From Doryteuthis pealeii (Eukaryota; Mollusca; Cephalopoda; Myopsida; Loliginidae): a stretch of 64,000 bases of DNA. Every line of letters begins with the position of its first letter. The first letter of the stretch is position 1. The stretch lies in contig CM042181.1 of the NCBI GenBank assembly GCA_023376005.1, positions 23,555,549 through 23,619,548 on the forward strand, read 5' to 3'. The notes under the pieces were generated by a model. The model did not search any database. It was not told the origin of the DNA and saw nothing but the letters and a program-made list of their open reading frames with translations. Of this stretch, positions 31,395 to 42,329 are shown piece after piece. The translations under genes were made by a program, and so were the position numbers.

Positions 31395-31640
31395 TTTTTT
31401 TAATGTGCAGTGCCACACAGAAAGCAGGTCTCGCGTTGCAGTACGTTTAAAAATTGATAAGATTCCGTCGGCATTCACCTTGAGGTGTGCCTTAAGCACC
31501 GGGTAATAAACCCAGCCCTTACTCCTTTTATGCGAGGGAGCAAGCGTTGTCTGGTGAGAAGGCCCCCGAACCCAGTCATTAGCTTTTTTTTTCACCAGCT
31601 GGCACTGGAGAGCACATAATCCAGGGCTTGAAGCTACCAC
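31395..31640 (-). repeat. R2-like repeat
   Basis: Contains GCGTCGGCATTCACC-like, GCACCGGGTAATAAACCCAG and GAAGGCCCCCGAACCCAG segments resembling R2. TTTTTAATGTGCAGTGCCAC just before it recurs at 33,614-33,635, so part of it belongs to the local duplication. Confidence 0.5.
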
Positions 31641-32204
31641 CCCACTAACTTCTCTCCCAGAAGGTAATGTTTCAATACTAGGTCTATTAAAATGAATCTT
31701 ATTCTATAGGTAACTGTACGTTTATAATAAGGTGCTGACACTAGTGTAGGTATACTATCTATGGATCTGTGGGTAGTATGAACCACTCACTTTGTATAGT
31801 TTGTCAAGTGGTAGATTAACGTGACTGTAATGATTTATTGAATAATTGGAGGGATAGTTGTCATAATCAAGAATAGAACTTATAAAATTAAATAGAAAGA
31901 ACGGTTGAAAGAATCGAACACAAATTATATATTTTAAAATCGGATGGAATTCAGAAACGAAGGGTGAAGAGCTTTTCTCATAAAAACTTTGTTTCATATT
32001 GCTTTGAAAAAGGTCGGGTTAATGATTTTTTAAAAAGTATTTTTAGTATTCGATAGGATTGTGAGCTAAACAAACAAACAAACAACCCCCCCCCCAAAAA
32101 AAAAAAAAACTTTTAAGAAACAACTTCGGAGAAAGTCTAAATGTATAACGCAATTTCCTCGTCGCTTTGCATAAAATGACCCTTGACATGTTTTTAAGTC
32201 GTCG

Positions 32205-32440
32205 GGGCGGCCTAATGTCGGTATCAGCCAATCAGCGAGGGAGTCTATCCCCTTTTCACTAGCGCTAGACCAAGGAGATTGTTTTTGCGTCTGAGGTGGA
32301 GCGCCACACCTACCATCAGCTCATTACTTTACTGTACAGATCCCTGTGCTACTCATAACGCTGAGTTGGCGAGGACCGGTATCGAACTAGGAACTTTGTG
32401 ATTTCTAGCCGAACGCTCTACCGACTGAGCTAACCAATCA
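32205..32440 (-). repeat. tRNA-head SINE S1, minus strand
   Basis: On the minus strand it reads TTAGCTCAGTCGGTAGAGCG, AAGTTCCTAGTTCGATACCG, GAGTAGCACAGGGATCTGTA, then the CAATCTCCTTGGTCTAGCGC body and GATAGACTCCCTCGCTGATT. Its box B (GTTCGATACC) is the closest to consensus of all S1 copies here, so it is likely the youngest. It is present in unit 2 and absent from unit 1. Confidence 0.85.
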
Positions 32441-32732
32441 GTTTTTATATAGCAACGGTTTTCACACACCCGCATGTACTTTGGTTAGACCGGTTTTGTA
32501 ATAATGTTCATTGACGACAAACCACTGCTTCCGTTTTCAATTAACCCATTGCCCATTTCCAAGAATGAAAAGGCATTTATTTGAGTCAACGTAAAAATTT
32601 AAATTAATTCCGCTTTACATGTTTGTATTTATTTCTAGGGTAGACTAAGCATTAACTTCAAAGGAACAAGCTTTTAGAGACAAAATTTAATTTACTTTTA
32701 GGAGACATTTTCATTAACAAAGGACGAAGTTT

Positions 32733-32851
32733 GTTTACTGTACCTGCTGTTGCTTAAGTAGTCACCCAATTAAGTATTGATCAAGCTCATCACTGCTTAA
32801 CTTCTGTGATCTAGCGGGAACCGGTTTCTTCAGCATGACTTGACCGTAATC
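32733..32851 (-). pseudogene. Full-length 5S rRNA-like sequence, unit 2
   Basis: Same 119-nt 5S-like sequence in unit 2 of the local duplication, differing from unit 1 by a base or two (AAGTATTGATC against AAGTACTGATC on the plus strand). Flanks on both sides are shared with unit 1, so the copy arose by the local duplication and not by separate retroposition. Confidence 0.8.
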
Positions 32852-32927
32852 AATATTGATGTGTTTCGAATAGATAAGATCATGTTTCGAGATATTGTTA
32901 CAAGAGACAAATGTCATGGTCAGATTT

Positions 32928-33470
32928 GTTGGCAATTATAAAGACAAGATAAAGACAAGGATAAAGATAACAGGTAATGAACACAACTCAAGATTTTACA
33001 ACAAAATAATGCGTTTATCAATCACAAGAACATGTAACATACAAAATACAATATGTGAGTTGAGATGCAAGGTTTACAAAGTGTATTGTATAATGGTGTA
33101 TAATGGTTTGCAAAATAATGCTTTTGCGAAACTTATCTGTCTCTTGTATTTGAAGTCTTGACTTTAACGAAGTCCACGGCTCCCCCATGCTATTCCAATT
33201 CTCCTCGTTCTGCCAACGCCTTTCTGTGTAAAAAACTACGTCGTTCCTCGAAGAGATTCCAGTGGGAAGAGAGTGATTTCAAGGTATCAGCCTCAAAATT
33301 GGTGGTTATCACTGAGCCTCGTAACGTGTGCTCTGATTGGTCGCTGACAAAGGCCCTTAGCCAATCGCATGAGGTTTCTCATCAGTTTATGGCTAAGACC
33401 CTTGACTCTGCGACCTCCGTATTTTGGCAATGGTCAAAGGGAGATAATTGATTAAGATAACATTTCTTAT
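32928..33470. mobile_element. 543-bp insertion with 6-bp target duplication
   Basis: AGATTT at 32,922-32,927 is repeated at 33,471-33,476, and unit 1 of the local duplication has the uninterrupted site CAGATTTAACGAC near 31,276. The insert begins GTTGGCAATTATAAAG and ends AACATTTCTTAT. On the minus strand a TGTTATC...GCCAACA stretch spans most of it, which would suit a solo LTR except for about 8 extra bases at one end. Its right half is CpG-rich. No coding frame recognised. Confidence 0.6.
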
Positions 33471-33583
33471 AGATTTAACGACTCTTATCAAATCTTGGCT
33501 AACCCCAAACAAAACGTGCAGGATGGGCTGATTTGAAGAGTAAGATATTTTCCCGACTTCCCCCCACGGAGTCAATGTTCAAA

Positions 33584-33614
33584 GTTATGGTTATGGTTAT
33601 GGTTATGGTTATGT
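33584..33614 (+). repeat. (GGTTAT)n short tandem
   Basis: Five units of GGTTAT. A hexamer related to telomere-like repeats but different from TTAGGG; too short to be telomeric. Confidence 0.85.
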
Positions 33615-34017
33615 TTTAATGTGCAGTGCCACAGGAAAAGGTGGAGGTTTTAGGGGACATGAATAAATCTTTGCAAATAACAATGGTTTCATCTAACGGT
33701 ACATTGGTAATAGTTTGTAAATATCGAACGAACACAATATTCAATGTTGGTCGGACGTTTCAACTTGCGTATAAAAGACACAAATTGAAAAGTGTCGGGA
33801 ATATAATGATCCGAATAGATACGTGAGAAAGGATCAAGGATTTCACATAACCATTTAGCCAATTCATGTCGGGCAGAATCCACCATGGACAAAATTGGTC
33901 TTAGGGGAACGTTGGATTTATTGATTTTTTTTGTATTCCGTACATCGTAATATGTTAAGAACCGACTGGACGAATGTAATTAAATTTTCAGTGTTCATTA
34001 ATGAATAACAGATATAA

Positions 34018-34172
34018 TGCACCAGTTATTTTATCTAAAAACTTTTACATTTTTTCAGGTCAATTAATTTTGAACCACATATATTTAAGGCGTAACATAG
34101 ATTCTCAAAGATACGTGGTTCAAAGTTAACTGACCTGAAAAATGTAAAAGTTTTAAAATAAAATAACTTGTA
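34018..34172. repeat. Foldback MITE
   Basis: Arms ACTTTTACATTTTTTCAGGT and GACCTGAAAAATGTAAAAGT are inverted, as are TTGAACCAC and GTGGTTCAA further in. Total about 155 bp. Surrounding 33,640-35,440 holds no recognised gene. There is a short GTATATAATAT tandem at about 34,546-34,586 and a possible inverted-end element (ATGGGGTATT ... ATAACCCCATACCCC) at about 34,605-34,875. Confidence 0.75.
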
Positions 34173-35439
34173 CATTATATCTTTAAATGTCATTAAATTC
34201 GGTTAATTCCCTGATGTTTGGTATTTTTTTTTCTTTCGGTGGGGTGACATACGATGGTGGAATTTATGTCCATTAAGTTCGATTTAACCAATAAGTTTTT
34301 CTTTTAAAATTCCAAAAATCTTTTCTGTATTTTTGTTTCTGTCTTTAGTATATTGTCCCGTAAGATATATCAATTGTATAAAGAAAAAGAACACTAACGG
34401 CAGTACTCCTAGGTTAGAATGGAGTTAACCGCAAATGTAGCAGACAGGTTAAGAGTTAAAGAAGTAAAACGAACGACAAGAATGTGAATATGAAGACTTG
34501 TATTAGATATAAAGAACTTGCAAACTTTAGTTTCGTTTGCACAAAATATATAATATGTATATAATATGTATATAATATGTATATAATTGTCACTTAGCTG
34601 TTTATCCTGGGATATGGGGTATTAACGGAGCACCTTGCTACGGCCTTCTGATATAGTTCAGATATAGATGGACTTCTGTTTGCGTCCGACTCCGGTTCTG
34701 GTTGTCTGTTGAAATATAGTAGGAGCGACCTTTTGTTCGGTCCGTTCCCTTTCGTTGCTGGTACAGAAGAGGCATGAGTCTGCATATTTGGCTTTGGCGC
34801 CAAAGTATGCGGGCTCATGATTGGTTGGTTTGAAACAGAGGCTCGCAGACAAAGGACGATAACCCCATACCCCAGAATCCTTAATATTGGGTTAACAATT
34901 TATTGGTTGTAGTATTAAATGTGAGAGTATACAATTGGTGTTTTAAATGTCGGTAAGAGGTACAACATGTGTTTGAAGTGTATGCAATAGTTCGTTAAAG
35001 GGTAAGAGTTCGTAAATGGTTGCCAGAGATGTTCGCTCGGCGGAGATATTAGGTATGTAGCGGCTTAAGAAACTTAACTCGTGTCGTGTTGTCTCTGCGG
35101 TTGGTTCTGTGGTTGTTCCTTTATTTCGTCTGGTCTTACCCTTTAGGTGCCAAGACAGTGTTTGTTGACCATATTCGGTCGTTACTTGAAATGTTGTTCA
35201 CCAGTGCCAGCTAGTTGTGTTCCCTTTACCTGTCGGGCCTGTTCTGTGGAACATATAGGGGCAGATAACCCAATTTCTGATACTTTCTATTCTGTTGCAT
35301 CTTATCTACTTTTGCTTTGATATAATCGGTCCTTATTGCATTGTTTGAGTTGCTATTATGAAATATTCAATTTCTCTCTTGAGGTTTATCACCAGTTTCT
35401 TACCAATTTGTCGCTTGAAGTAGACATATAGATATTTTT

Positions 35440-35990
35440 CTTCACATTTTTGTTTTGGGTCATTCCATGTCAATTCACCAGGGCGTTACACCAGCCAACA
35501 CCGAATTACTTGAAATTTGGCACAAATATTCCCCTTCATGAGTTAGGAAAGTGTGCCAAATTATTTTTGTTAAACCTTATAGTTCCGATTTTAGAGGGGG
35601 TTATGATTTTCCTATTTTGCCTCTAAATTAAGGCCTTGCGGTGTCGCAGAATCTCAGTGTTTTTTTTTAAATTTAAAGATACTTCCATGCATTAGATATT
35701 TCTGAAATTTGGTATGTAGGCCAAATAAGGACTGTAGAATCCAAATATTTAATTATTTTAATACTATACCTGATAGAAAAGTTTATTTCGCTCACCCAAA
35801 TACATGATTCCAAAATCAACAACTTTTCACCCATGTAGCTTACGGTCAGTCTGTAGAAAATAAGTCCTCTTCAATTTTCATAATATTTTTCCTAACATCT
35901 ACTATGCATGGATAAGTTCACCAAAGAATTTTGTGAGGGAGTAAAGTCTTCCCATTTGTGTTTTCTAGTTTTTGCTGTGTTTCTGTTTGT
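35440..35990. other. Dispersed-looking segment without gene
   Basis: Begins GGGTCATTCCATGTCAATTC, a phrase I associate with common invertebrate non-coding repeats, and contains CTTGAAATTTGGCACAAATA with a similar phrase CTGAAATTTGGTATGTAGG 190 bp on. No frame or class recognised. Confidence 0.35.
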
Positions 35991-35999
35991 CCATATGTT

Positions 36000-37262
36000 C
36001 CAGTTTCTATTACTGGCTGCTGTAATTAGTATTTATTTTTTCTTTTTGTGTATTTCCCGAGTCCTCGAATTGTTGCATCTACGCAATCCTCAATGCAGAC
36101 GTGTCTCCCCCTTTTCCCGATACGTATAGTCTGTCTATCATCTCTTGTGTATGATGCTTTGTGCATAGTTATCAATTTCTTTGTCAATTGGTCCATCTGT
36201 TCGAGTTATTCCCTTGTTTATTTTAAGAATGGTCCAGAGTATCTTACAAGGGTGGGGACAGCCTAGGTGTTTATTCCCTTGAATAGATTTCTGCTGCAGA
36301 GTTTGGTTTCTAGGAGTTTTCTTGTTCTTCTGAAGAACTCTTTTCATATTTTTTACTTTAATCTCTGTTTGTTTGATGGTGTCCGCTTCCAATATTCCCA
36401 TGTATTTTTAATTCTATTTTCCCTAAGTGTTCTTACATTTTCATGATTTGCTAATTCTGTTCCTTCCATTGTTTCTCTTTTTCCCCATTTTCCTTTTCGA
36501 TTCCAAATTCCATTCCTGTATGCTGGCTGTATAATTTTATGTTTTGCACAAGGCTTTCCAGCCCTTTTTTATCGTTGGCAAAAATCTTGATAACCATATA
36601 CATAAGATGATTATTTATTCTTTTGTAATTTCCTAAATTTTTAACCCCGTGTGCATTTTCTAATGCGTGTAAGTATGTAATTCAGTAACGTCATTGATAT
36701 AACAAATAGCAGTGACGAGAGGGTGTCTCCCTGGAAGATTCTTCTTTGGACTTTCACCTCTGCTCGGATTTGTCCTCATGTTGTTAATTCAATTTCCCAG
36801 TTTTTGAGATGAAGTTTCTGACTTAGTCGAATATCTTGTACATTTTTAGACATTCAATTATCCAATCATACCATTGGCTTTTATGTAGTTTATCCATGCC
36901 ATGGCAACATTTTTGTCATATTTTAATCTCTTGGAGAATGAGCTAATCTATATACAGTGGGTCATCTGTCCCTCTTATTGCATTGCGGAATCCTGTTTGT
37001 TCTTCTGGAAATAGTCCGCGGAATTCAAGTGAGTAATATATTTCTTCCTATATCTGTGCGGTTATAATTTTCCACCCCAAAGGCAAACATGTTATTGGTC
37101 TATAGTTTCTGGGGATAGTTCCTTCTTTGTAGTCTTTGTAGATCAGGGTTGGTTTCACTTTCGTTATGCATTCAGGCATGTTTGTTTCTTGTAGTCATTT
37201 ACTCATTTGCCGAGCCAATTTGTCGTGGATGGACGGGAATCCATATACACCACCGTGGCCCG
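36000..37262 (-). pseudogene. Decayed LINE reverse transcriptase, RLE-type group
   Basis: On the minus strand, with several stops and frameshifts, it reads VKKYQAPGHGGVYGFPSIHD, VKPTLIYKDYKEGTIPRNYR, PITCLP, FPEEQTGFR, KCCHGMDKLHKSQWYDWIIE, then NHLMYM and GMEFGIEKE, with an RHVCIEDCVDATIRGLGKYT segment near the end. The order follows RT fingers to palm of the R2/NeSL/Dong-like group. The Y-[ML]-DD box appears mutated (YMVI). Dead copy. Confidence 0.75.
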
Positions 37263-37287
37263 GTGCTTGGTACTTTTTGACTGTTGC

Positions 37288-37334
<47 letters not shown>
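37288..37334 (+). repeat. (TTA)n microsatellite between the two LINE pieces
   Basis: About 15 TTA/ATT units lie exactly between the endonuclease fragment and the RT fragment. In the minus direction it may be the simple-repeat tail of the first LINE. Confidence 0.9.
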
Positions 37335-37354
37335 TATTTTTTTTTTTTAACACC

Positions 37355-37800
37355 AGCGTTAACTGATGGTCTTTAGCTGGAGTCTGAATGACAACACGTT
37401 TCCTCAGGTGTCCGGGACTCTTCTGAGTATTCTGGCCGATTGCAACAATGCAGTGGTCTGAGGGGTCTCAATTCTTCCTCTGATTTCCAGTAACACCAGT
37501 CTTTTTTTCCAAGTTTTTTTGGACCGTTCCAAGTGCACCAACTACAATAGGTATCACTTTCATCCTCATATTCGACAGCTTTTTCAATTCTCTGATAAAG
37601 TCCACGTATTTGTCTATCTTTTCGTTTTCCTTCCTCTTCACACTGTGATCTACTAGTCTACCAGTTGACAAGTTTTCTTTTTTATTGTTAATCAGTACTA
37701 GGTCTGGTCTCCTGGCTGGAATAATGTGACCCGTCTTTATCTCGAAATCCCAGATAATTTTATGTGTTTCATTCCAAAGAATATGTTCTGGTTTATACAA
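37355..37800 (-). pseudogene. LINE restriction-like endonuclease domain fragment
   Basis: A minus-strand frame of about 110 codons reads HKIIWDFEIKTGHIIPARRP, DLVLINNKKE, then KYVDFIRELKKLSNMRMKVI and PIVVGALGTV. In a second frame TALLQSARILRRV follows near 37,400. RxxPD with a downstream acidic position is the restriction-like endonuclease signature at the C terminus of R2/NeSL-type LINEs. It should follow the RT domain but here lies upstream of it in transcription order, so this and 36,000-37,262 belong to different copies or a rearranged one. Confidence 0.75.
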
Positions 37801-38254
37801 ATACCATTTTGTTGTATGGTCAAAGATTTTGTTTTAAATATTATTTTTTCTTATACAATTTGGTTATTGAAGCTGTAGGAAACACATTCCTTACTTTCTG
37901 TGTTTCTCTCGTTAGCTGCTGGGTAGCGTACCAAACAGCTTTATAAAAACATAGACAAAAATCCTCTTTTTCAACTTCTACGGTAACACACACAGTTGCG
38001 TTTTCTGTCTACGTGACAGGGGTGCTTCTCACCCCAGCAACTACATTCACATAGCACACGTGAACACATATTAAACATGTAAGTTTTTGAGTTTTTTCTT
38101 TAATCAACATTTACACAAAAGACTATCCACATATTAGGACTTTCCCCCTTATACAGCTACGTATAATTTTCTTTTTATCTTATGCTATTCATTTATGTCT
38201 TCTATTAAGTTTGCTCAGTGAATAAATATTATTATTGCTAATTCATGGTGAATT

Positions 38255-38300
38255 CTTTTATATATATATATATATATATAATATATATATATATATATCC
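38255..38300. repeat. (TA)n microsatellite
   Basis: About 22 TA units with one phase slip (ATAATATAT). The region 37,800-38,830 otherwise holds no recognised feature. Confidence 0.85.
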
Positions 38301-38839
38301 ACACGAGGATATATTATTACTACACACAAAAGTAAACAACAAAATGTCCGGGTTTGTTCAATTACAAGTAAAATTGTTAGTAACGAGCAGTGTTTTCCAA
38401 ACCGACAAACATAAAAAGACAACCTTCACGGGCTGAAATCATTGCTCACACGCAGCTACAAAGCCAACAAAAATAAAAGAATTCAAAGGCAACTCACTAA
38501 AAATATCTTTCTTCACCCCCCCCCCATAGTATGCTGAAATAAAAAAATAAATCCCTTTTTGAACTCCGATTGTCTGATTTGAAACCGTATTGTAGCTTTT
38601 GAATTTTCATTTACTATTTGTATGTGCATAACTGTTTCTATTTCATTTAACTTCTTGGAATGGCAGGTTTTAAGCTTTTCTTCTTCTTCATGTCTTATTT
38701 ACGATATATTTTGATTGAATTCATATATCTCCATCGATTTGATTGAATTATGTATTTGGGTCGGGGGTGGTGGTTATTTTCAAAACATTTTTTTAAAATG
38801 CTTTAGAATATAGATATACATATTTACCAGCTCCTCCGC

Positions 38840-39100
38840 ACGAGTAGGATATGACACAAGGTCTATTTCTGAAGCGGAACTTAACAGCTTTGAATTAAGT
38901 TTTCGTTCTCTTAGACTGGTTTCCTAACCAAGGTTAAAGAGCACAGTCTTTCCTACTATTAACCCATAACTGGAGGGAGAATAGTTGGATGCGTGTTTTG
39001 CAGAAGGATATTAGCGCGCTATGTGAAATCCAAACAGTTTCGTCCAGGATATGAACGCGTCTCTTTGTGTCCATTCTCCACGATGATGATCTATCTCCAT
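38840..39100 (-). repeat. tRNA-Val-like SINE S2, minus strand
   Basis: On the minus strand it has a head with ATAGATCATCATCGTGGAGA and a box B-like GCGTTCATATCCTGG. The S2 body (GCACTC-type AGTAGGAAAGACTGTGCTCT, CTTAGTTAGGAAACC-like) follows, ending GACCTTGTGTCATATCCTAC. Same family as 6,461-6,715. Confidence 0.6.
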
Positions 39101-39189
39101 TCAACTTACGAAGCTTCTTAAATGATTGCTTCTTAGGATGACATCATTAGGCCTTAGAGTTTATTATTCTTTTATATTTTTAGTCTTAC

Positions 39190-39713
39190 AGTAAAGTAGT
39201 GTAATTATTATGGTCTACGGAGAATTTGGGTTTGAAAAGAAAACGGTAATCGGATTTCTGGAGAAAAGAAAAAGAAAGAACAGAAAGAAGATAAAGGTCG
39301 GAATTCTACGCACTCAACGTGTGTCAGCCAGTGACCGGTCAATGACCCCTGAACTAGATTTAAAAATAAAAACGGAAGTCCTAGGTTTTCTGTGGAGGAG
39401 CGGAAGCAGATATGTCCCTATCCCCACCTTCAAGATCACAAACAGAAGTAAAGGAAAGTCAGCCTCTTTTACGCTGGGTCCGATAAGAGACGGGCGTAGT
39501 TTTTGGGTTCTGTCGTGATGTGTTTCGGCTATCAACGAACAGTGCGCATGAATGTGATTTATTAAAGAACAGCTTGATCCCCCTCACTCTCTGAAAAAGA
39601 ATACAAGAGCCTAGAAATAAATAAACAACCACTTTTTGACGCTGTGACTTTAGTCTGTTGTTTCTTGTTGGAACGCATAGCGTATGTAAATTGTTGTATG
39701 TCTGTGACCCGCG

Positions 39714-39735
<22 letters not shown>
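39190..39735 (+). repeat. LTR-like dispersed repeat, copy 2
   Basis: Homologous to 1,893-2,400 in the same orientation. Contains GATTTAAAAATAAAAACGGA, AATAAATAAAC before ACCACTTTTTGACGCTGTGA, and ends in (CTA)n at 39,716-39,750. The two copies lie 37 kb apart, and neither is attached to retroviral-type coding sequence. Confidence 0.45.
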
Positions 39736-39750
<15 letters not shown>

Positions 39751-40637
39751 AATGACTTGATATGAATTAAGATTAATGTTGTTTTATGTCTGTGACCCAC
39801 GACTACTGCCCAATTCCTGATTATTTCATTGAATGTATGCGATCTGGACTTCCAGAAAATAAAACCGCTCTACCCGCGCGAACCGCCGAAGACTAAAGTG
39901 CTTTAAAAGTAATAATAAATATGTAAAATAACTTACAAGGTAAAACTTATCTATTAATAATGGAGATTCGCTTTCGGTTTTTGTAACAAAAATTACGTCA
40001 CTGCTTACATCACATTACCCCAAATCGTCATAACATAGAATAAATACACTCAAAATTTGAACATGCAACATTAGACAGTCCTCATTGTTTTTTTTAACAA
40101 GTTTTAATAAATACATGACTGGTATTATATATCTATATATAGTTTGTTTTATTTTAATACATATTTAAAGTTTACATTTCAAATTGTTTTATTTTTTAAT
40201 CCTTTAATGAATTTAATGATTACTTAGGGTACAAACTCGCTGACATTGAATTTTTTACTCCCACCCCTCAGGCAATATGTTTTAAAAATCTATTTTAACA
40301 TCGCCCGGAGGGTGTTTTTTTATTTTGTACTAGTACAGCTAATAAAAAAAACCCACAGTTTTCCCTTAAAAATGTTCACTATTCTTTAGGAGATAGCGGA
40401 AATTCTTAGCAGTAGATTTTAGACCGGGAGTTGGTGTGGAGCTTAGAGTATTAAAACTGGGAGAATGGAAAAAATGCCTGCGAGTCAAGATGACCGCATC
40501 TTTGTGATAAAGGGTCAAGTTAAAGTTGACACTTTCTCTTCTGACTAATAGCTGCTTTTCTAGGAGGCCTTTTCTTTATTGAATGTCTTCTTTAAAGGAT
40601 GGCAGGAAGCTGAGTTGTCTATTCCCATCACTGCAAT

Positions 40638-40714
40638 TTCTTCTTCTTCTTCTTCTTCTTCTTCTTCTTCTTCTTCTTCTTCTTCTTCTTCTTCTTCTTC
40701 TTCTTCTTCTTCTT
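40638..40714 (+). repeat. (TTC)n microsatellite
   Basis: About 25 TTC units, sense strand pyrimidine-only. Surrounding 39,760-40,930 shows nothing else recognised. Confidence 0.95.
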
Positions 40715-40934
40715 TAATGTCCATTCATTGCAATTTTTCTTCTTTTTTAAAATAAACTTTTCAAATCCTCTCTGTGCTCTGTCCAAAATCTATTCAAATA
40801 AAGCAACTCCGTGTCTATTCTCATATCCTATAAAAGGCTATATGAGTGCACACTAAATTGAGTTGAAAAAAAAAACAACTTTCTTTTTGCATTTCATACG
40901 CATAAAATTAAAATAAATTAAAAAAAATCAACAA

Positions 40935-41270
40935 ACTCCGATGGGTCTTCACCGGAAGAACCCCTCGCACATGTCCGACAAAAAGGACTGTCCCCCGACC
41001 CCCCAAATAATCTTTCGGCCATTCGAGTTCAGGCCTTAACTGAGTGTAGTCGCTTCCTCAGCCGGGGAGATATCCTCTTGCCACGGTCGACTATGATCCA
41101 GTTAATAAAGCCTAAGTAGTGAAATTACCTCCCACCTTTGTCTCTTTCTTTTTGTTCCTTAAATTCCTTCTTTTCAGCGCGACCACTAAATGAGATGGGA
41201 TTAAAAAAAACCTAAGAACACGCAACCAAAATTATCCAGCTATATTTAACCGTAAAATACCGAAACCTCT
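40935..41270 (+). repeat. Dispersed repeat R5
   Basis: Contains CACCGGAAGAACCCCTCGCA, GTTAATAAAGCCTAAGTAGT (an AATAAA) and CTTTTCAGCGCGACCACTAA. It matches 44,690-45,040 in reverse over its whole length and 42,330-42,790 in reverse more loosely. An LTR is possible given the internal polyA signal, but no ends were fixed. Confidence 0.55.
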
Positions 41271-41384
41271 TCCTACACCATAATTCATCCTACCCCATAC
41301 ATAACAACATACTCAGAACGTTTGGGCGTCAGACCTTGTGTTAATCCGGCCTGGTGGAAAGATAGGAAAATAAATATTCTAATA

Positions 41385-42000
41385 GATTAGTATCGCTGAT
41401 CGATTACGACCGAATAGCGTGTTCGACCCTCGCTGGATGCTCCGTACTTGTGACCATGTATCACATCATATCTGTAGCGAACGGCTCGGATAGATAGCTA
41501 CTTAGAAAGTTCGGGCACCTGGCATAGTATTACCTTTAGTGAGCTAGTCTTGCAAGCCATTTTTACTGAATACGATTGTCACTGGGGGATCTATACGTCT
41601 GGTCTAGTGTCTATAAGCCTGTGGATGTAATGAAAATAACATACCTCGAAACTCAAAGCATGCGCGGACGAGTCTGGCTTGCAGGGTCATCGCGGGAAAA
41701 GAATATGGCTGCTGTAAGCACTATATTTAACGATGGGCGATCTCGAACCAGCGAGAATGGGATTGCACGTATGCAAATTCACTCGAGATCGGGCGTGCAT
41801 ATAAGCATACGGCGACGGCTAGAGGCAGCGTCAAACGATTACGTACGACAACTACGGAAAAAGCTGGCAGTAACATTTTGGCTCTTGCAACGGGTGGACG
41901 AGGCATTTCGAGATAGATTTTGATTGTTAGTGAGCAGAGTGCAGCATAGTTGGGAGAACATTATTACTAGAAAGCCGAGTCTAGTAAATGACAATTAACT
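41385..42000. other. CpG-rich compositional island, no recognised gene
   Basis: The stretch is clearly richer in G+C and CpG than its surroundings: the 60 bases from 41,641 are 55% G+C with 6 CpGs. It includes an open plus-strand frame of 115 codons (41,576-41,923) rich in Arg and Ser whose product resembles nothing I know. No splice sites, promoter motif or repeat similarity seen. Confidence 0.4.
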
Positions 42001-42329
42001 CGTACTCTTAGTCCATGGCAACGAGTAAACAATGTTGATAAAGAATTAATAAAAAAAACCCCGGAGTGGTAGTAACTGTTAGGGTCCCATCTATAGGACA
42101 AACATAAGTTTGCCAATTATTTGTATTAGATAGGTACTTAATATCATATAAGTGTGAGTAAACCCCCCCCCCAAAAAAAAACAAAACAAAAAACAAACTC
42201 TGAAGAAACTACACAAAAACTATAAATATAGTGATATATATGGGGCTATGTTAATGTTCGTTTGGTACTGGTATCTGAATCCCAATAAAAGCTTGGTTCT
42301 GTGTTCTTCTGGGCTGGTACGCTGAAATG

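Larger units (their letters stand above)
31745..33570 (+). repeat. Local tandem duplication, unit 2
   Basis: Second unit of 29,310-31,380, visibly more diverged than the large duplication. It carries two insertions absent from unit 1: an S1 SINE at 32,205-32,440 and a 543-bp insertion at 32,928-33,470. Confidence 0.85.

Noticed and set aside
33584..33614. Interstitial telomere repeat
   Set aside because: The hexamer is GGTTAT, not TTAGGG, and only five units long.
37468..37800. Independent 110-codon gene
   Set aside because: The ARRPDLVLI and PIVVGALGTV blocks identify it as the endonuclease tail of a LINE ORF.
41576..41923. 115-codon frame as a novel gene
   Set aside because: The G+C-rich composition makes long open frames likely. 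No similarity, splice signals or start context support it, and the region itself is suspect.
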